DNA of 64,000 bases from Linanthus parryae (GCA_023055425.1 JALGPY010000005.1:84981495-85045494); one strand, 5' to 3'; numbered from the stretch's first letter, positions 1 through 11,630 are shown. Translations and numbers: made by a program. The notes: generated from the sequence alone by a model not told the origin.

Positions 1-1509
1 CTCGAAATTGAAGTGGTAGAACAAGGAACAGTGCAGGGCCTACTTGGAAGCATGACAGTTGTGCCAGACTTCATCGAGGAAATAAGAAGCAATCAAGCCG
101 GAGACGTAAAGCTCGAAAGGATCAGGAAGAAGATTGCAGCAGGAGAAGCCAAAGACTTCAAGATTCACGAGGATGGAAGCATTCGCTACAAGGGAAGGTG
201 GTGTGTACCGCAAAAATGCGCAGAAACCAAGGAAAAGCTAATGCGCGAAGCACACAACACACCTTATTCTGTTCATCCTGGGGGCGACAAACTCTACAAG
301 GATTTGAAGAAGACTTTTTGGTGGCCCAACATGAAGAAGGAAGTAGCTGAGTTTGTAGCACGATGCTTAACCTGTCAGAAGGTGAAGTTCGAGCACAAGA
401 GAATGGGAGGCCTAGTTCAGCCATTGGACGTCCCAGTTTGGAAGTGGGATTCCATCTCTATGGATTTCGTAACTGCTTTGCCAACGTCGAAGAATGGACT
501 CAATCAGATATGGGTAGTGGTTGACCGATTGACCAAGACAGCAAGGTTCATTCCAATGAAGGACACGTGGAACATGGAGCAAAGAGCTGATGCGTATATC
601 AAGAACATAGTGAGATACCATGGGATTCCGAGTTCAATAATCTCTGACAGGGACCCTAACTTTCTCTCACATTTCTGGAAGGCTCTTCAAGAAGCGTTGG
701 GAACTCAACTGAGATTCAGTATAGCGTTCCACCCAGCTACAGATGGACAAACAGAAAGGACCATTCAAACACTGGAGGACATGCTAAGGGCTTGTGTCAT
801 GGATTTCCAAGGATCATGGGTTGACAAGTTGCCACTGATAGAGTTCTCTTACAACAACAGCTATCACGCCAGCATAGGCATGGCACCCCATGAAGCTTTG
901 TATGGGAGGAAGTGTCGAACGCCTCTATGTTGGAGTGACATCAGCGAGACAGTGGTGTTAGGCCCACAAATGATTGAGGAAATGACAGATCAAGTACGAC
1001 TCATCCAGCAAAGAATGAAGGCAGCACAAGACAGAAAGAAGTCCTATGCAGACCAGAAAAGGAGACCATTGGAGTTCAAAGTGGGTGAAAAGGCGTTTCT
1101 TAAAGTTTCGCCTACAAAGGGAATAACGAGATTCAATCAGAAAGGGAAGCTGAGCCCAAAGTTCATCGGGCCATACGACATCCTTGAAAGAATTGGAGAG
1201 GTTTCATACCGTCTGGACCTACCTTCTAATTTGGGACGAGTACACAATGTTTTTCACGTGTCGCAGTTAAAGAAGTATGTACCCGATCCATCTCACATGT
1301 TGGATCCCGAACCGATTGAGTTGGATCCGTCTTTGACATATGAAGAGCATCCTGTCAAGATCCTCGATACCAAGACAAGAGACACACGTACCAAGAGCGT
1401 TAAGCTAGTGAAAGTCCTATGGACTAACCATCAGACGGAAGAGGCTACTTGGGAAGCAGAGGATGAAATGAGAAAGAAGTATCCGCACCTCTTTGACAAA
1501 GTTAACTGA
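1..1509 (+). CDS. Ty3/gypsy chromovirus polyprotein, 3' part (integrase and chromodomain), cut by window edge
   Basis: The frame is open to the left edge, so only the C-terminal 500 or so residues are visible. In order they show an HHCC integrase zinc-binding region (H and H near window residues 80-90, then CLTC around 118-121), the integrase catalytic core (D in ISMDFVTALP, D in IISDRDPNF, E in TDGQTERTIQTLEDML), a GPYDIL-type C-terminal integrase region, and a chromodomain-like tail (HPVKIL, VLWTNH, EEATWEAEDEM) before the stop at 1507-1509. This order, plus the long LTR that follows, fits the Tekay/Del branch of plant chromoviruses, whose chromodomain is thought to steer insertion to heterochromatin. 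There are no internal stops or frameshifts in the visible part. Gag, protease and reverse transcriptase would lie off the left edge. Confidence 0.92.
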   Translation, partial: LEIEVVEQGTVQGLLGSMTVVPDFIEEIRSNQAGDVKLERIRKKIAAGEAKDFKIHEDGSIRYKGRWCVPQKCAETKEKLMREAHNTPYSVHPGGDKLYKDLKKTFWWPNMKKEVAEFVARCLTCQKVKFEHKRMGGLVQPLDVPVWKWDSISMDFVTALPTSKNGLNQIWVVVDRLTKTARFIPMKDTWNMEQRADAYIKNIVRYHGIPSSIISDRDPNFLSHFWKALQEALGTQLRFSIAFHPATDGQTERTIQTLEDMLRACVMDFQGSWVDKLPLIEFSYNNSYHASIGMAPHEALYGRKCRTPLCWSDISETVVLGPQMIEEMTDQVRLIQQRMKAAQDRKKSYADQKRRPLEFKVGEKAFLKVSPTKGITRFNQKGKLSPKFIGPYDILERIGEVSYRLDLPSNLGRVHNVFHVSQLKKYVPDPSHMLDPEPIELDPSLTYEEHPVKILDTKTRDTRTKSVKLVKVLWTNHQTEEATWEAEDEMRKKYPHLFDKVN

Positions 1510-1772
1510 GTTCCGAGGACGTCACTCCTCTAAGGGGGAGAGGAATGTAACCCTTTAGTTTTCGTGACCTTAGTCCTTGTGCCACATCGAACTAAATATT
1601 AATGCAATTAAGATATCGTGTGTATTGACTGTTCCTACATATTATATTACGGGAATTGGCTGTTGTGATACATATAAGATCTTATATTAGCATTACGTGA
1701 ATCTTATATTAGCATTACGTGGATTAGTTGGTTTGCGCTTCGAGGACGAAGCTCTATTTAAGGGGGGAAGGA
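1510..1772 (+). other. Post-pol spacer with two polypurine-tract-like modules
   Basis: This is the untranslated stretch between the pol stop and the 3' LTR. It holds two copies of one design: a short GAGGACG-containing box followed by a purine run. The first, at 1510-1548, ends in aagggggagaggaatg. The second, at 1738-1772, ends in aaggggggaaggatg and abuts the LTR, so it is the working polypurine tract. Between them, 1625-1735 is AT-rich and contains a short direct repeat (cttatattagcattacgtg). Confidence 0.7.
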
Positions 1773-4700
1773 TGTAACACCCCGATTTTATACGGGTAAA
1801 TTAATAGCAATTCGTGAAGTGGGGAGATATTTGTAGTTTAAGAAAATATAACTAGTTAATGTATGGGGGTAGTAGTTGTAGTTTGAAGGAAGTTAAATAC
1901 CTAGAGGATAAATAAGAGTAAATTAAATAATAATAATAATAAAAAAAAAAACACAGAGAAGAATAAAATAATGGGGATCAGTTTCCCCTCAATTCACACA
2001 ACCCTCTGATCAGTTTTCTCCCGTAAAACAAGAAATTTGTTTTCTTCTTCACCCCCTTCCTTCAAAAACAACACAGGACTCTCTCCCCCTTCTCACCCGT
2101 TACCACCACCAACACCATCGCCACCCCCACTGGCAACACCCTCCACTGCCACCACCACTCTCCACCTCTCTGCCTCCCTCTGTCCTCCTCTCCCTCTCCC
2201 CTGTTCTGTCCGACGAAAGCAGAGGAAGAAGCAGCAGCGGCAAAGCCGCTGCCTCCCCGTCAACGACGCCATCACCACCACTGCCCTGTTTCTCTCCACC
2301 TCTCTCTCTCACCCTCCATCCCTCTGGTTCCCCTCTCCCCCTCGTCCAGAAAGAAGCAGCAGCAGCAACAGTGGCGGTAAGCCACGCCACCGCCGCCGGA
2401 GACGACCGAAGGAACCACCGTCACCACCCCCTATCTCTCTCTCCTGTCCCATTCGACCAGTAGCCTCCCTCTCCCTCTCGGTTTCGACCGAAATGGAGGA
2501 AAAAACAGCAGCAACCAACTGCTGAATCAACCCAGAACCATCACCACCGGCGGCCAACTCCATTGACGCCGGCGAAGAGCTCGAAGCCCAAGCGAACCAA
2601 AGCCACCCACCACTTCAAAGCAAGTGCAGAAGGCTCCTAGGGGCTTGAGGAGGTCCGAATCGAACCCAGCCAGGGCCAAGACCGCCGGCAACGACGCTGC
2701 CAAACACCATCGCCGACCCACCTCGACGGCAACCCCAATCGGACTCAATTCTCAACCGATTTCCGCGGTTTTTGACTTGGGTAAGATCTAAATCACTCCC
2801 TAGTTCATATTAGATAATCAAGATCATGTCTTGATGCACGAATCTGAGTTTATGTCGATCAATTTCATGGTTTGCGAAAAAGGGGGTGAAAGTGTCTTTT
2901 CTTACAACTTGGGGGTATAATCTGTCATTCACCAGAATTGATTATAGTTATGAGAAGGGGGCTGTTTTGTACATTCTGCAGAGGGTATATATTGTGACAT
3001 ATGAGACTGTTATTTTGGTAGGGGATTAATTGTTTCTTTTATAGAAATATTGGTTAGATAATTTTGTATGTGTGTATATATATATATATATATGTATGAA
3101 AATATTAAAGATATGAAATTTAAAGTTAATTTCTAAACTTCTAATTATTATAAATATAAATAACTTGGATAATGTAATTTTACAATAAATAGTTGCTATA
3201 AAGTAAAGTAGAGTCGTTTAATACCCTAAGCCTATATATTCAATAATTAATATCGGTTTTACTTAATTAGTTAATCTCAAAATATTGTAAGTTGATATTT
3301 TAAATAAATTGATTTTCTAAATATCGTGTAAGGGTAAAATAGGTTATGAAGAAATTTGAGAAATATTTATGAATGGTTTATTTAACTAATATCTTTATCT
3401 AAAAGTTAAAATAATTATTTCTCACACTTATAAGTATATATTATATTACACTTGTTTCTTAAATAATATTTTATGATGTCATCTCCTCAACAAGTTAGTA
3501 TATGGTCTTTTTATTTCACTATTGAGAATATGTCCCCAATAGTTAATTTCATTAATTAAATAATTTCTTTGCTATAAATAATTTATTATATAAAAGTTAA
3601 ATATCATTGTAAAAATATTGAGAATAAAATGTGGTCCTTTATAATAAAGTCTAAGCTAATGTTTTCCTATTGTGAGGTTTATACTTAGGGAAATTCTAAA
3701 GAGTAATTATATTATTTTCGCACTATTTAAAATACAAGTGTATTATTTGTAAAATCAAGTACTAATAATATATATGAAAGATAGGATTATTGTAAACTAG
3801 CACACTCTTGGTAATTATAGTCACGAAGAAAGATTTAGACGTAGTATTGGACTTTCTCACGTCATCACTTGCATATTACGTGATAGTTAGACTCCCGATT
3901 AATTAGAAATTATAAATTTGTAGGTGACGAATTTGTAGACGAGGGCTACGTCTGCCTGTAGAAGCTTACGTGCTATTTGCCGTATTGTTGAGGTAAGTAA
4001 ATATGCCAAGTCTAGCGTGCCTAGCTTCTTTCGTGTCGAAATGTGATTTTATAAATTGTCTCAAAATATGTTTTATGACTTGCAAGCTTTACTTGAGATT
4101 GATTATGTTTTGAGATGAATGTTTTGAGAATGTCACACGAAATAAATAATCCATTAATGATGTAAAGTGGAAAGAGTTGTGCGGGGATCGTTATATTATT
4201 GCTAGATTGGTCGTGTTGACTTTGTTCACTCGACCCGTATTATTTAACCCGGTCGCAACCTGCCGGGTCGCTCCATGTACTCACCTCTCTGGCCGCGAGG
4301 AGTCTTAGGGGGGTGCCGGCACTTAAGGTCTTGGTAGCTTAGTGAAAGTAGATCTTCCCCGTATCAACAAGTTAATAATATGAAGTTCTTTGAGAAAGAG
4401 ATTTTTATGAAAGGAAAGAAGAGATAGATTGGGAATAATATTCCCCGTTTTGATACAAGAGAAGGACTGAAATGCAAAGTAACAAGAAAGAGAATTTCAT
4501 ATGTGTTCCAGTATTCGCACTTTATTCTTCAGGCATTTACTCGTATTGATCATTCTCATTTATACTTGTTTTTTTTAAAGACATGCCTCGTAATCTGTTT
4601 ACAAGCTTGGGTGTTTACTTACTCAGTATTTCATTGCTGACTTTAGAAAAACTGCGGTTCCTGTTTTATTCCCACCGCAGGTCTAGACGACGAAGGCTTG

Positions 4701-4937
4701 GCTTAGATCGGGGGACGCTGACTCACCTAGTATTATCAGTATGCTTAGTAACTCGAACTACTAGACGGTTTGGATCTTTTGTGTAATAATATTTTAAGAC
4801 AATGTTTAAGACAGTTGGACTATGTAATGTATAATTATGGCAGTGTATGTTCTTGATTTCCGCCATTTCATATTTAGTAGCACCCACCCGGGCTCTCCGG
4901 TCCGGAACGGAAAGTCTGGGAATCATGGGGTGTTACA
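1773..4937 (+). repeat. 3' LTR of the Tekay-like element (3165 bp)
   Basis: The left end is TGTAACACCCC directly after the polypurine tract. The right end is GGGGTGTTACA, its exact 11-base reverse complement. The LTR is long, as is usual for Tekay/Del. It contains a pyrimidine- and GC-rich leader-like block (about 1980-2760), then an AT-rich body with a TA repeat near 3077-3092. A conserved block around 4300-4370 and a GC-rich end are also found in the LTRs of the element at 9071-19933, so the two elements belong to one lineage. The 5' LTR is off-window, so the target-site duplication cannot be checked. Long open frames within 2037-2748 are low-complexity and not called. Confidence 0.88.
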
Positions 4938-5083
4938 AGGGTAATATGATGCATGATGATGTTAAGGAGGTGGATATACCTGAGGATACCCCACACAGAT
5001 CCCTTAACCATCTGTGGCTATCATATCTAGCTACCCCATGATATATCGCGCTCGAGATAAGTTCATGGTGCGACAAGGCAAAC

Positions 5084-7988
5084 TTAAAGATCGTACCTTC
5101 CTTCATCGCCAAAAAAATCATGGAGAGCGATCTGCGCTTGTTGCAATTGGGCATTGGTTGAACGAGTGTGCAATGCTTGACTTCTAGCCGGGCGCGAGGA
5201 AGGCCTCTTGGAAGAAGCTTGTTCTACAACGCTTTTCTTTAGGGCCTCCAGGAGTTGTCGATCCTCTTCCTCCTTCTCTTTCCTCACCCTTTCTTCAGCC
5301 ATGATCATCGATTCTTCGATCGCTTCTTCCTCGGTCAAAATAGGTGTTCCTTGGACTGGACTATCACTTCCCTCAAACAAAGCAAGAATTACGTACTAAG
5401 ACAAACGACTTTTCACAAGCTTAGTGGGAGCGCAGTGAGATTACCTTCTCTCGCAATGAATGTATTCTTTGTGGCGGCCTTCTTAGCAGGAGCAGTTTCC
5501 TTCGCAGGAGAAATTTTCTTCGATTGAGTAATGATCTTCTTAGTCGCTGGCTCACTTCGCAGATGCTTCGATTGTGTCAGCAGATCGTCAGACGCGGGGG
5601 AACTTGCAATTCTCTTTTTCATCCCCTTGATGTACGGCACGAGGAAAGCCTCGAGTTCATCTGAAATCTCCTTATGAATCTCTTCGTCCATGGGCGTATC
5701 TGGAGTAATGGGATCATTGGGATTGTTCTTCTTCGCACTAAGTAATAAATAAAGACCTTGCTGCGGTCCCCTGATGCAAAGCGTCTCAAACATCACTATT
5801 ACAAGACAAGAGGAATAAGTAAGATTTTCAAAATTGAGAACAGAGATGAAAAGGGATTTGACACTTGGACATAACAGTTTGAAGTTCATCGCGTATTGGG
5901 CCCTCGCGTTCAGAGAGTTTCGTCTAACAATGGCAATTTTCTCATCTAGGATCAGCTGCGGACACAGATGATGGTTATTATTCAACAGGGAATTATAACC
6001 ATACTGCGACGCGCCCCTGTTACGAGTTGGCTTGAAGGGATATTCCTTTACTGGGAGAGCAGGAGCCTTACTGACCTGGAGCTGAGCCTGAGGCTTAACC
6101 AAACGACGAGCCTGGGTGTTCCAGAAAGCCACCCAACCTGAACCGTTCTGTCCTTGCCTCTCTCTGGAAGGTTGAATAAGTGGAAGTCCTGCAATGAGCA
6201 GGTCATTGCTCTTCCAATAGGGCACCCCATTATAACAACCCTTGACAATGGAATCAGACCACATGGGTGGCGAGATGGCATTAAAACCCAATTGGGGGAT
6301 CACACAAAGCGGATTAAGGTGAACCGCTGTATGTTCATAATTGCAGGAATCGGATCCAGGCGCATACTTTATTAGGGCAGGCATATACCCTCTTCTACAC
6401 CAGTTCACATACCTCCCATAGCATCGGGACCCTTTGGTGATATGTTTCTCATCGAACGGGGTGTTTTCTTCTGGGTACATGTCCTACAGGAAAACTATGT
6501 TGTTCAACTGGGTAACATAGGGCCTAGCCAAGAAGAACCTAACATCGTCACACACCTAGGAGAAGTTGCGACGAAAGCCCCTAGTGCTAAACCAACGCCA
6601 CGACCGCGGACACTTGTGTTGATGCTTAGAGTTGGGTGCGTTCCACGGCTCGACCTCAGAATGGAGTGGAGCATACGAAGGCCATCATTCAAAAGCCCAC
6701 ATGGTCAGGAAGGCAGTGCTAACAAACGAGACGACATCGACTCTGCCTTGCGATTGCTCGATATGGGTCGCGGCCATATCGAGCCGGTAATATAAGGATC
6801 CTAAGACCAAGGGCCCCAAATCAATCTTCTGGCCGAGTGCGAGCTTTAGCGCAAGCGGGAGAACATGAACAAAAACCCCATCACGTGGACTCCCGTCTAT
6901 GAGATAGCGCGACAACCAAACGCACAGGAAATCGCATGATGTCCACCTAATACCTTCCCCTTCAGTGGCGATTATCGCGTCTTTGTCGTCCTCTAACTCC
7001 TTGTTGATGACAGGTTTGGCGTAATCTTTGAAGAAGTACATAATCCACTTCGACCATATATTCTTCGTGCTGGAGGAGACATACATGAAAGTCTCGCACG
7101 GTTTAGTCGCGTCGGGCGCCCATATTGTGGCAAATTTCTTCAGAACTGCAATACACTCTTGCATTTTCCCGAAGAGGGTAAGTTCTTCATCAAACTCTAG
7201 CTCATCCAAGGGATCAAAAGCACCCATACTTAGAAACATCAACAGAACATCTACATCTTCGAGAGTAGGCGCGGCTTCGAAGGAAGAGAAATGGAAAGTG
7301 TGGGTCTTCTTCAAGTACCGGGAAAACAGGACCCTTAGCATATCTTGGTCAACTTTAAGGTTGAGCCCCTTGGTTGCGCGAATGGCATGATAGACGCCGG
7401 CTCTCATCAGCACCTTCTCGTGACAGTCGAGGATGAACTCGGTCCATTCCTCCATCCAGTCGAGTTTTTCCATCAAAGCCTGGAAGAGGAGATCAGTGAA
7501 CGGATACAGGCCCGCTTCAAGGCCGAGCCTTTGCACATCTTGGGTGTCTGCTAAATCCCAGTCTTCCCTGTCTGAATCGGGTATCAGCTGTAAAGCATCT
7601 CCTGGGGAAGATTCTTGGGGAGTGGTTCCTCGGATAGTAGCCAAGAAGAATTCGTCACCACCCAAATAGGGGGCTTTGCACCATAAGTCTATGCAGAGTT
7701 CAGGTAACTCGACAACCTCTTTCTATGATTTCTTGGGGAGCCATATGTGCATAAACAAATACCAAGCAAGATCATGAGGAACAATAAATAAGAACATCAA
7801 AGTGGGTTGTATGCGAAAAAGAAGGGGGAGAAGAGTATTTGCCAGTCTAATTTCAAATTCAATTCACAATTGAAAAGGAAAAAGAATCACTAACCTTGCT
7901 GGCGAGGTCTGAGGGCCTGAATTGCTTGGGAAACTTTGTCGAGAAGCTGATCGAAGGTTTCTTCCTCAAGATTCTCTCTCTGGCTCAT
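5084..7988 (-). pseudogene. Plant mobile domain (PMD, aminotransferase-like/MAIN-type) gene, disrupted
   Basis: Exon 1 probably starts at 7988 (MSQRENLEEE...) and ends at a good donor after 7895. The main block runs from about 7724 down to 5413, with a charged, Glu/Lys-rich tail at 5380-5084. The PMD signature is clear: a Trp/Glu-rich start, then TFHFSSFEAAPTLEDVDVLL, a WLSRYL motif, and a block ending LGSLYYRLD. The block at 7665-5413 is one continuous reading frame crossed by three stops, at 6685-6687, 6556-6558 and 6484-6486. Splice phases around the small introns near 7724-7894 and 5390-5437 do not join cleanly, which again suggests decay; a stretch near 5815-5870 also looks intronic. PMD proteins of the MAIN/MAIL1 group act in nuclear gene silencing with PP7-type phosphatases, but transposon-borne copies have no assigned role. 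Confidence 0.75.
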
Positions 7989-8038
7989 AAAATTTGAGTC
8001 TCAACGATGACAGAAAAGTTCTAATGGAAGAACGTGAG

Positions 8039-8050
8039 GGTTTAAATAGC
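8039..8050 (-). promoter_or_regulatory. TATA-like box of the antisense PMD gene
   Basis: Read on the minus strand the sequence is ggctatttaaac, about 55 bases upstream of the proposed PMD start codon at 7988. That spacing suits a plant TATA box and a short 5' leader. It is a motif call only, with no other core element seen. Confidence 0.4.
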
Positions 8051-8384
8051 CCTCGAGACTGAAGAGTCGCGACTACTGACGTCTGCTGAGTCAGCAATGC
8101 TTCGATAACCGGCAAAATTGGTGACCTATAAGATCATTATGAGTTATTCTTGCCTCGAAAATCGGCAAAAATATGTGGGTGGCGTTTGTTTACTTCGCAA
8201 TGACCACGCTTCATCAAAGGCTATACGACGTCTCCGAACCCTAGGCAATCAGGGCTATTCTTAGGGGATATGGATTTGAATTTTATTCAAATTAGTACGA
8301 GGATCCGTGTGGGGACCACGCACGGCTGGTTTTACGCGACTGCACAGCAAACGTGCGCGTGACATTGGCGCAAAAGGGGGCTAA

Positions 8385-8991
8385 TGTAGATGGTGCATTC
8401 CAGACAGACAGATCAGAGCCACGTGGCAGTCATCCAACACACCTAGATATGCTCCATACACATCCGATAATTACCCATGCTTATCGACTTGGGGGCTACG
8501 AGACAGGGCCCTCGCATACCAACCACACGAGACTTGTAGGGACTCAGTGGTTTGGCGGCTAGAGTAAGGCCCATCGCGCGAGAGCAACAACCATGCTCGC
8601 GCGCGACCCCTGGTAACTGATTGAGAGGTTTAAAGCTCACGTGTCCCATAAATGCGGTCGATCTCATAATGGTCTCCGATATATGTGGGCAGGTGTGTAA
8701 CGTTCTCTATATATACGACCGAACGTGCCGTTACAGAGGCTATCATTAAGCCGCCATTTATGGTGCATTAACCCCTCACAATGGTCACTTTCCCACTATA
8801 TATAGGAACGTTAGCTATCCACTGCAGCTCTCTAATCTCTCTCCGATCTTTTTCTAGCCCATTGTCTCTCTCTCAAGAACAGTTGTCTTTGCTTACTCTC
8901 TCCCTACTCACACCCTACACTTCTCTGTGTTCAATTCTAATCCCCTACTTGAGGTGTATACTTGGATCTCTCTTGAGGATTTTCTTGTACA
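8385..8991 (+). repeat. Short LTR (about 607 bp) of the PMD-carrying element
   Basis: A purine run (aaaaggggg) precedes TGTAGATGG at 8385, and the right end is TTGTACA at 8991, giving TGTA/TACA ends. Two TATA boxes lie inside, at 8707-8716 (ctatatatac) and 8795-8805 (actatatatag). The second is followed by a CT-rich transcribed-leader-like stretch at 8825-8940, the usual order of U3, R and U5. Codons of a hAT transposase begin immediately beyond the right end. The other LTR is not in the window, so the boundaries are inferred from motifs. Confidence 0.5.
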
Positions 8992-9070
8992 CATCGGCTT
9001 TTAGTGCAGGTGAAAGAGTGTTATCAAAGAAGCCTTCAAGATTGACGCCGGAGATGTTGGATGTACTAAT
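8992..9070 (+). pseudogene. hAT transposase C-terminal fragment, part 1
   Basis: The frame starting at codon 8991 or 8994 reads TSAFSAGERVLSKKPSRLTP and then EMLDVLI, which matches the hAT dimerisation domain (usual pattern: SAFS.GGRVL...R..L.P..VEAL). At 9070 the frame is cut by the LTR of the minus-strand element. It resumes in phase at 19939. Upstream codons are missing because another element ends at 8991. Confidence 0.72.
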
Positions 9071-11630
9071 TGTAACACCCCCAAATGGCCCAAGCCGAAG
9101 ACCCGGGGATGTCACTCCGTACCCGAGAAGAGCCCGGATACAAGGAGATTTTATAACATGGTTCGCAAGCACAAAACATCCACAATAATAATTAAATTCA
9201 ATTGAAAATATTGCATTATTAAAAATCACCATCCTAGCCACAAACTGGCATAACAACTAAAGTGTTTAAATTACTAAAGAATTCAAATTCAAATGAAATA
9301 CTACTACTATTGTTCCATGTGATGCGCGTCCCCTTCTACGCCAGATAACCATCTTCTAACCCTGTGGTGCGGAATCAAAAAGAAACACCACAGTACAAAA
9401 TCAGCATGAAATACTGGTAAATAAACATCCAAACATGTAAAACGATGATGAGGTAGTTATAAAACAATGACTCATTTGTAAGTAAGAGTTTTTTGCAAAC
9501 ACAGCGGTAATAAAGTTGACTCTTGTATTAAAACATAAGAGTTTCCAATTCCATAATATTTCAAACCAATTTCCATAATCATTAGGAAAATCCAAAATCC
9601 ATTGTTAACTTCTTTCCGTTAACAAAAACCAAAAATCCATTATTAATTCGTTGTGACGGGGGAAACCAAACCATCTCGCAAGCATCCAAGACCTTTAGTG
9701 TCGACACCCCCCAAAGAATCTAGCGTCCAGAGGAGTGAGTACAGGGAGCTATCCGGGGACTTGCAACCGGATTAAATAAAAATAAATTGAAACGGAAGAC
9801 CGAGATCAAACCGTCCAATGCCAATGGTAACCATACCACAATAATAATAAATGTCTCCGCACAACTATTCCACTTTACGTATTAATGCATTATCATTATC
9901 ATGGTGATATTTCCAAGAAAAACATTTATCAAGTCGAAATCACATATTGCGTGTCACTTCACATAAACACATTTTGAGACGTAAAGAAATACATGAATTC
10001 GTTTTGACACGAAAGAGATAAGCACACTAGGCTTGGCATATTTACTTACCTTTAATCTCAAGCAAAGCAAATCACTTCCTAGTAATACTCGACGTGTCCT
10101 TCGTCAACGAAATTGTCGCCTACAAATTTAATAGTATCCTAATCAACACATTGCACACGAAGTCCTATAGGTAAATGAAATAAGTCCCTTACTAACTCTC
10201 CCCAACCTTTGCTAAGGTGAACAACCCCTTTTATAATAAAATACGCTTTTATAAAACTAACGTTCATTATTTGTAAAAGCACAATAAGCTATAATTATAT
10301 AAACATAACTTATAAGATTGAATAAAAATATCATTTTTATTATTTAGAGTAGAGAAGCATATTATTTTACTTCAAAAACACTTTTAATTCAAATAGTAGT
10401 TTCTCCCAACCAAACAAGCCTTAGTAGAGAATATAAGTTATAAACTAACTAACTTTATTTAAAAGAAATAACAAATTTATTTGAGGAAAATAGCTTATTC
10501 TAATTTGTTATAAACTTATAAAAATAAATTAGAAAGATATATTTTATCACCCTCATATTATATTTTTATTTTTGAGTAAAGATGAGTACCAAAAAGAACA
10601 TTCTAAGCTTGTGCAAAAAGAATTGTCCCCTATGGGATTTGAACCTATGACCTTCTTCTCAAACTTCACCAAAGCTTTAAGTGTTAGCTTTTAACCACTG
10701 GGCCAACTCCCTCTTCCCAACTACTAACATTAACTAACTAACCAAATTAAATAATGAAAAAAAAACAAAAACAAAACAAAAGAAGAAAGAGAGAGAGAGA
10801 AACGGGTTTGTTACCCGAGAGAGAGAGAGAGACGGGACAGAGATGGTGGCGACGTGGGTGGTGGAGTCGCCGGAAAGGAGGCGACGGCGGTGGCGGAGTC
10901 GGCTGGGCACGGCGGCGGCGACGGCGACGGCAGCGGCGGCGGCCGGGTGAGAGAGAGAGAGAGAGAGAGGGACAGAGAGAGAGAGAGATTGAGAGAAATT
11001 GAAGGAGAGATTGAGAGCTATGAATTGGTATGGGAATTTCTCTGAGATTGGGGGGTTTATATAGGCTAGAGGGTGAGAAATTCGGCGAGGATTAGGAGAC
11101 CCACTTCGAAAATTTCGATTTTGAATTGGGACCAAAAATTGGCGAAATTGGGTTGCTTGATGCTAAATTATCGAGTCTTGATGAGTTTAAATCGAATAGG
11201 GAGTGATTTGGGACAAACATCAACGAATTTGGTGAAGATTCGGAGTGGTAATGGTGGTGTTTGGGTTGGAGATGGAGTTCTTCCTCCATGGGAGAGTTTG
11301 AGGAAGAAGATAACTATTTTTAGGGTTAAAGACACTTTCACCCCCACTGTTTTAGATAAAAGTCACTAACACCCCCCTGAATTAAATAAATGGGTCTTTA
11401 TAAAGTTGAGAAAATACATAATAACCCCAAATAGTTACTAGTAATAAAAATTAACTTCCTATCAATAAGATTAGATCCCAAGACTTATACTAATGTCATA
11501 TTAACACCAAATATTATCATAAAATATAATAGTAGCATATTAACACCCAATACTTATAATATTATTATATTACCACTCAATAATTATAGTAATATCATAA
11601 ATACCCATTTTCACAAAACGGGGTATTTCA
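9071..11630 (-). repeat. 3' LTR (2560 bp) of the decayed Tekay-like element
   Basis: On the + strand it runs from TGTAACACCCCC to GGGGTATTTCA; the outer TG and CA are kept. It contains a tRNA-like module (10626-10709), GA-rich microsatellite tracts (10789-10835 and 10950-10990) and a GC-rich block (10850-10945) that is pyrimidine-rich on the sense strand, like the leader block of the first LTR. It is nearly identical to 17386-19933. Confidence 0.93.
10626..10709 (-). repeat. tRNA-like (SINE-like) module inside the LTR
   Basis: On the minus strand this reads tggcccagtggttaaaagc, resembling an A box, then after about 40 bases ggttcaaatcc, a good B box of an RNA polymerase III promoter. The segment does not fold as a full tRNA and has no proper acceptor stem, so it is a tRNA-derived module rather than a tRNA gene. 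The same module is in the other LTR at 18921-19006. Confidence 0.5.

Larger units (their letters stand above)
4938..8991 (+). mobile_element. 3' part of a Ty3/gypsy-like (Tat lineage?) element with antisense PMD gene and LTR
   Basis: This segment lies between the end of the first Tekay LTR and the hAT transposase fragment. It contains a plant-mobile-domain gene on the minus strand, then a purine run (aaaaggggg, 8372-8380) and a short LTR ending at TACA. Extra antisense ORFs between pol and the 3' LTR are known in Tat-lineage elements, and PMD domains are known in both Ty3/gypsy and Mutator-like elements. The lineage call is an inference because no gag or pol of this element remains in the window. 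Its left part appears to have been cut away by the insertion of the Tekay-like element. Confidence 0.5.

Noticed and set aside
2037..2748. Overlapping frames of 68-162 codons on both strands
   Set aside because: They are low-complexity translations of the CT/CCACC-rich block of an LTR, with no conserved domain.
8781..9188. A 135-codon + strand frame
   Set aside because: It is a chance fusion of LTR leader, the hAT fragment and the start of the next LTR; only the hAT part (8992-9070) is meaningful.
10626..10709. A tRNA gene on the minus strand
   Set aside because: A and B boxes are present but no cloverleaf or acceptor stem pairs, so it is called a tRNA-like module.
10734..11369. Arg/Glu-rich and Ser/Leu-rich frames, repeated at 19046-19672
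   Set aside because: They come from the GA-rich microsatellite and GC-rich part of the LTR; present in both LTR copies only because the LTRs are duplicates.
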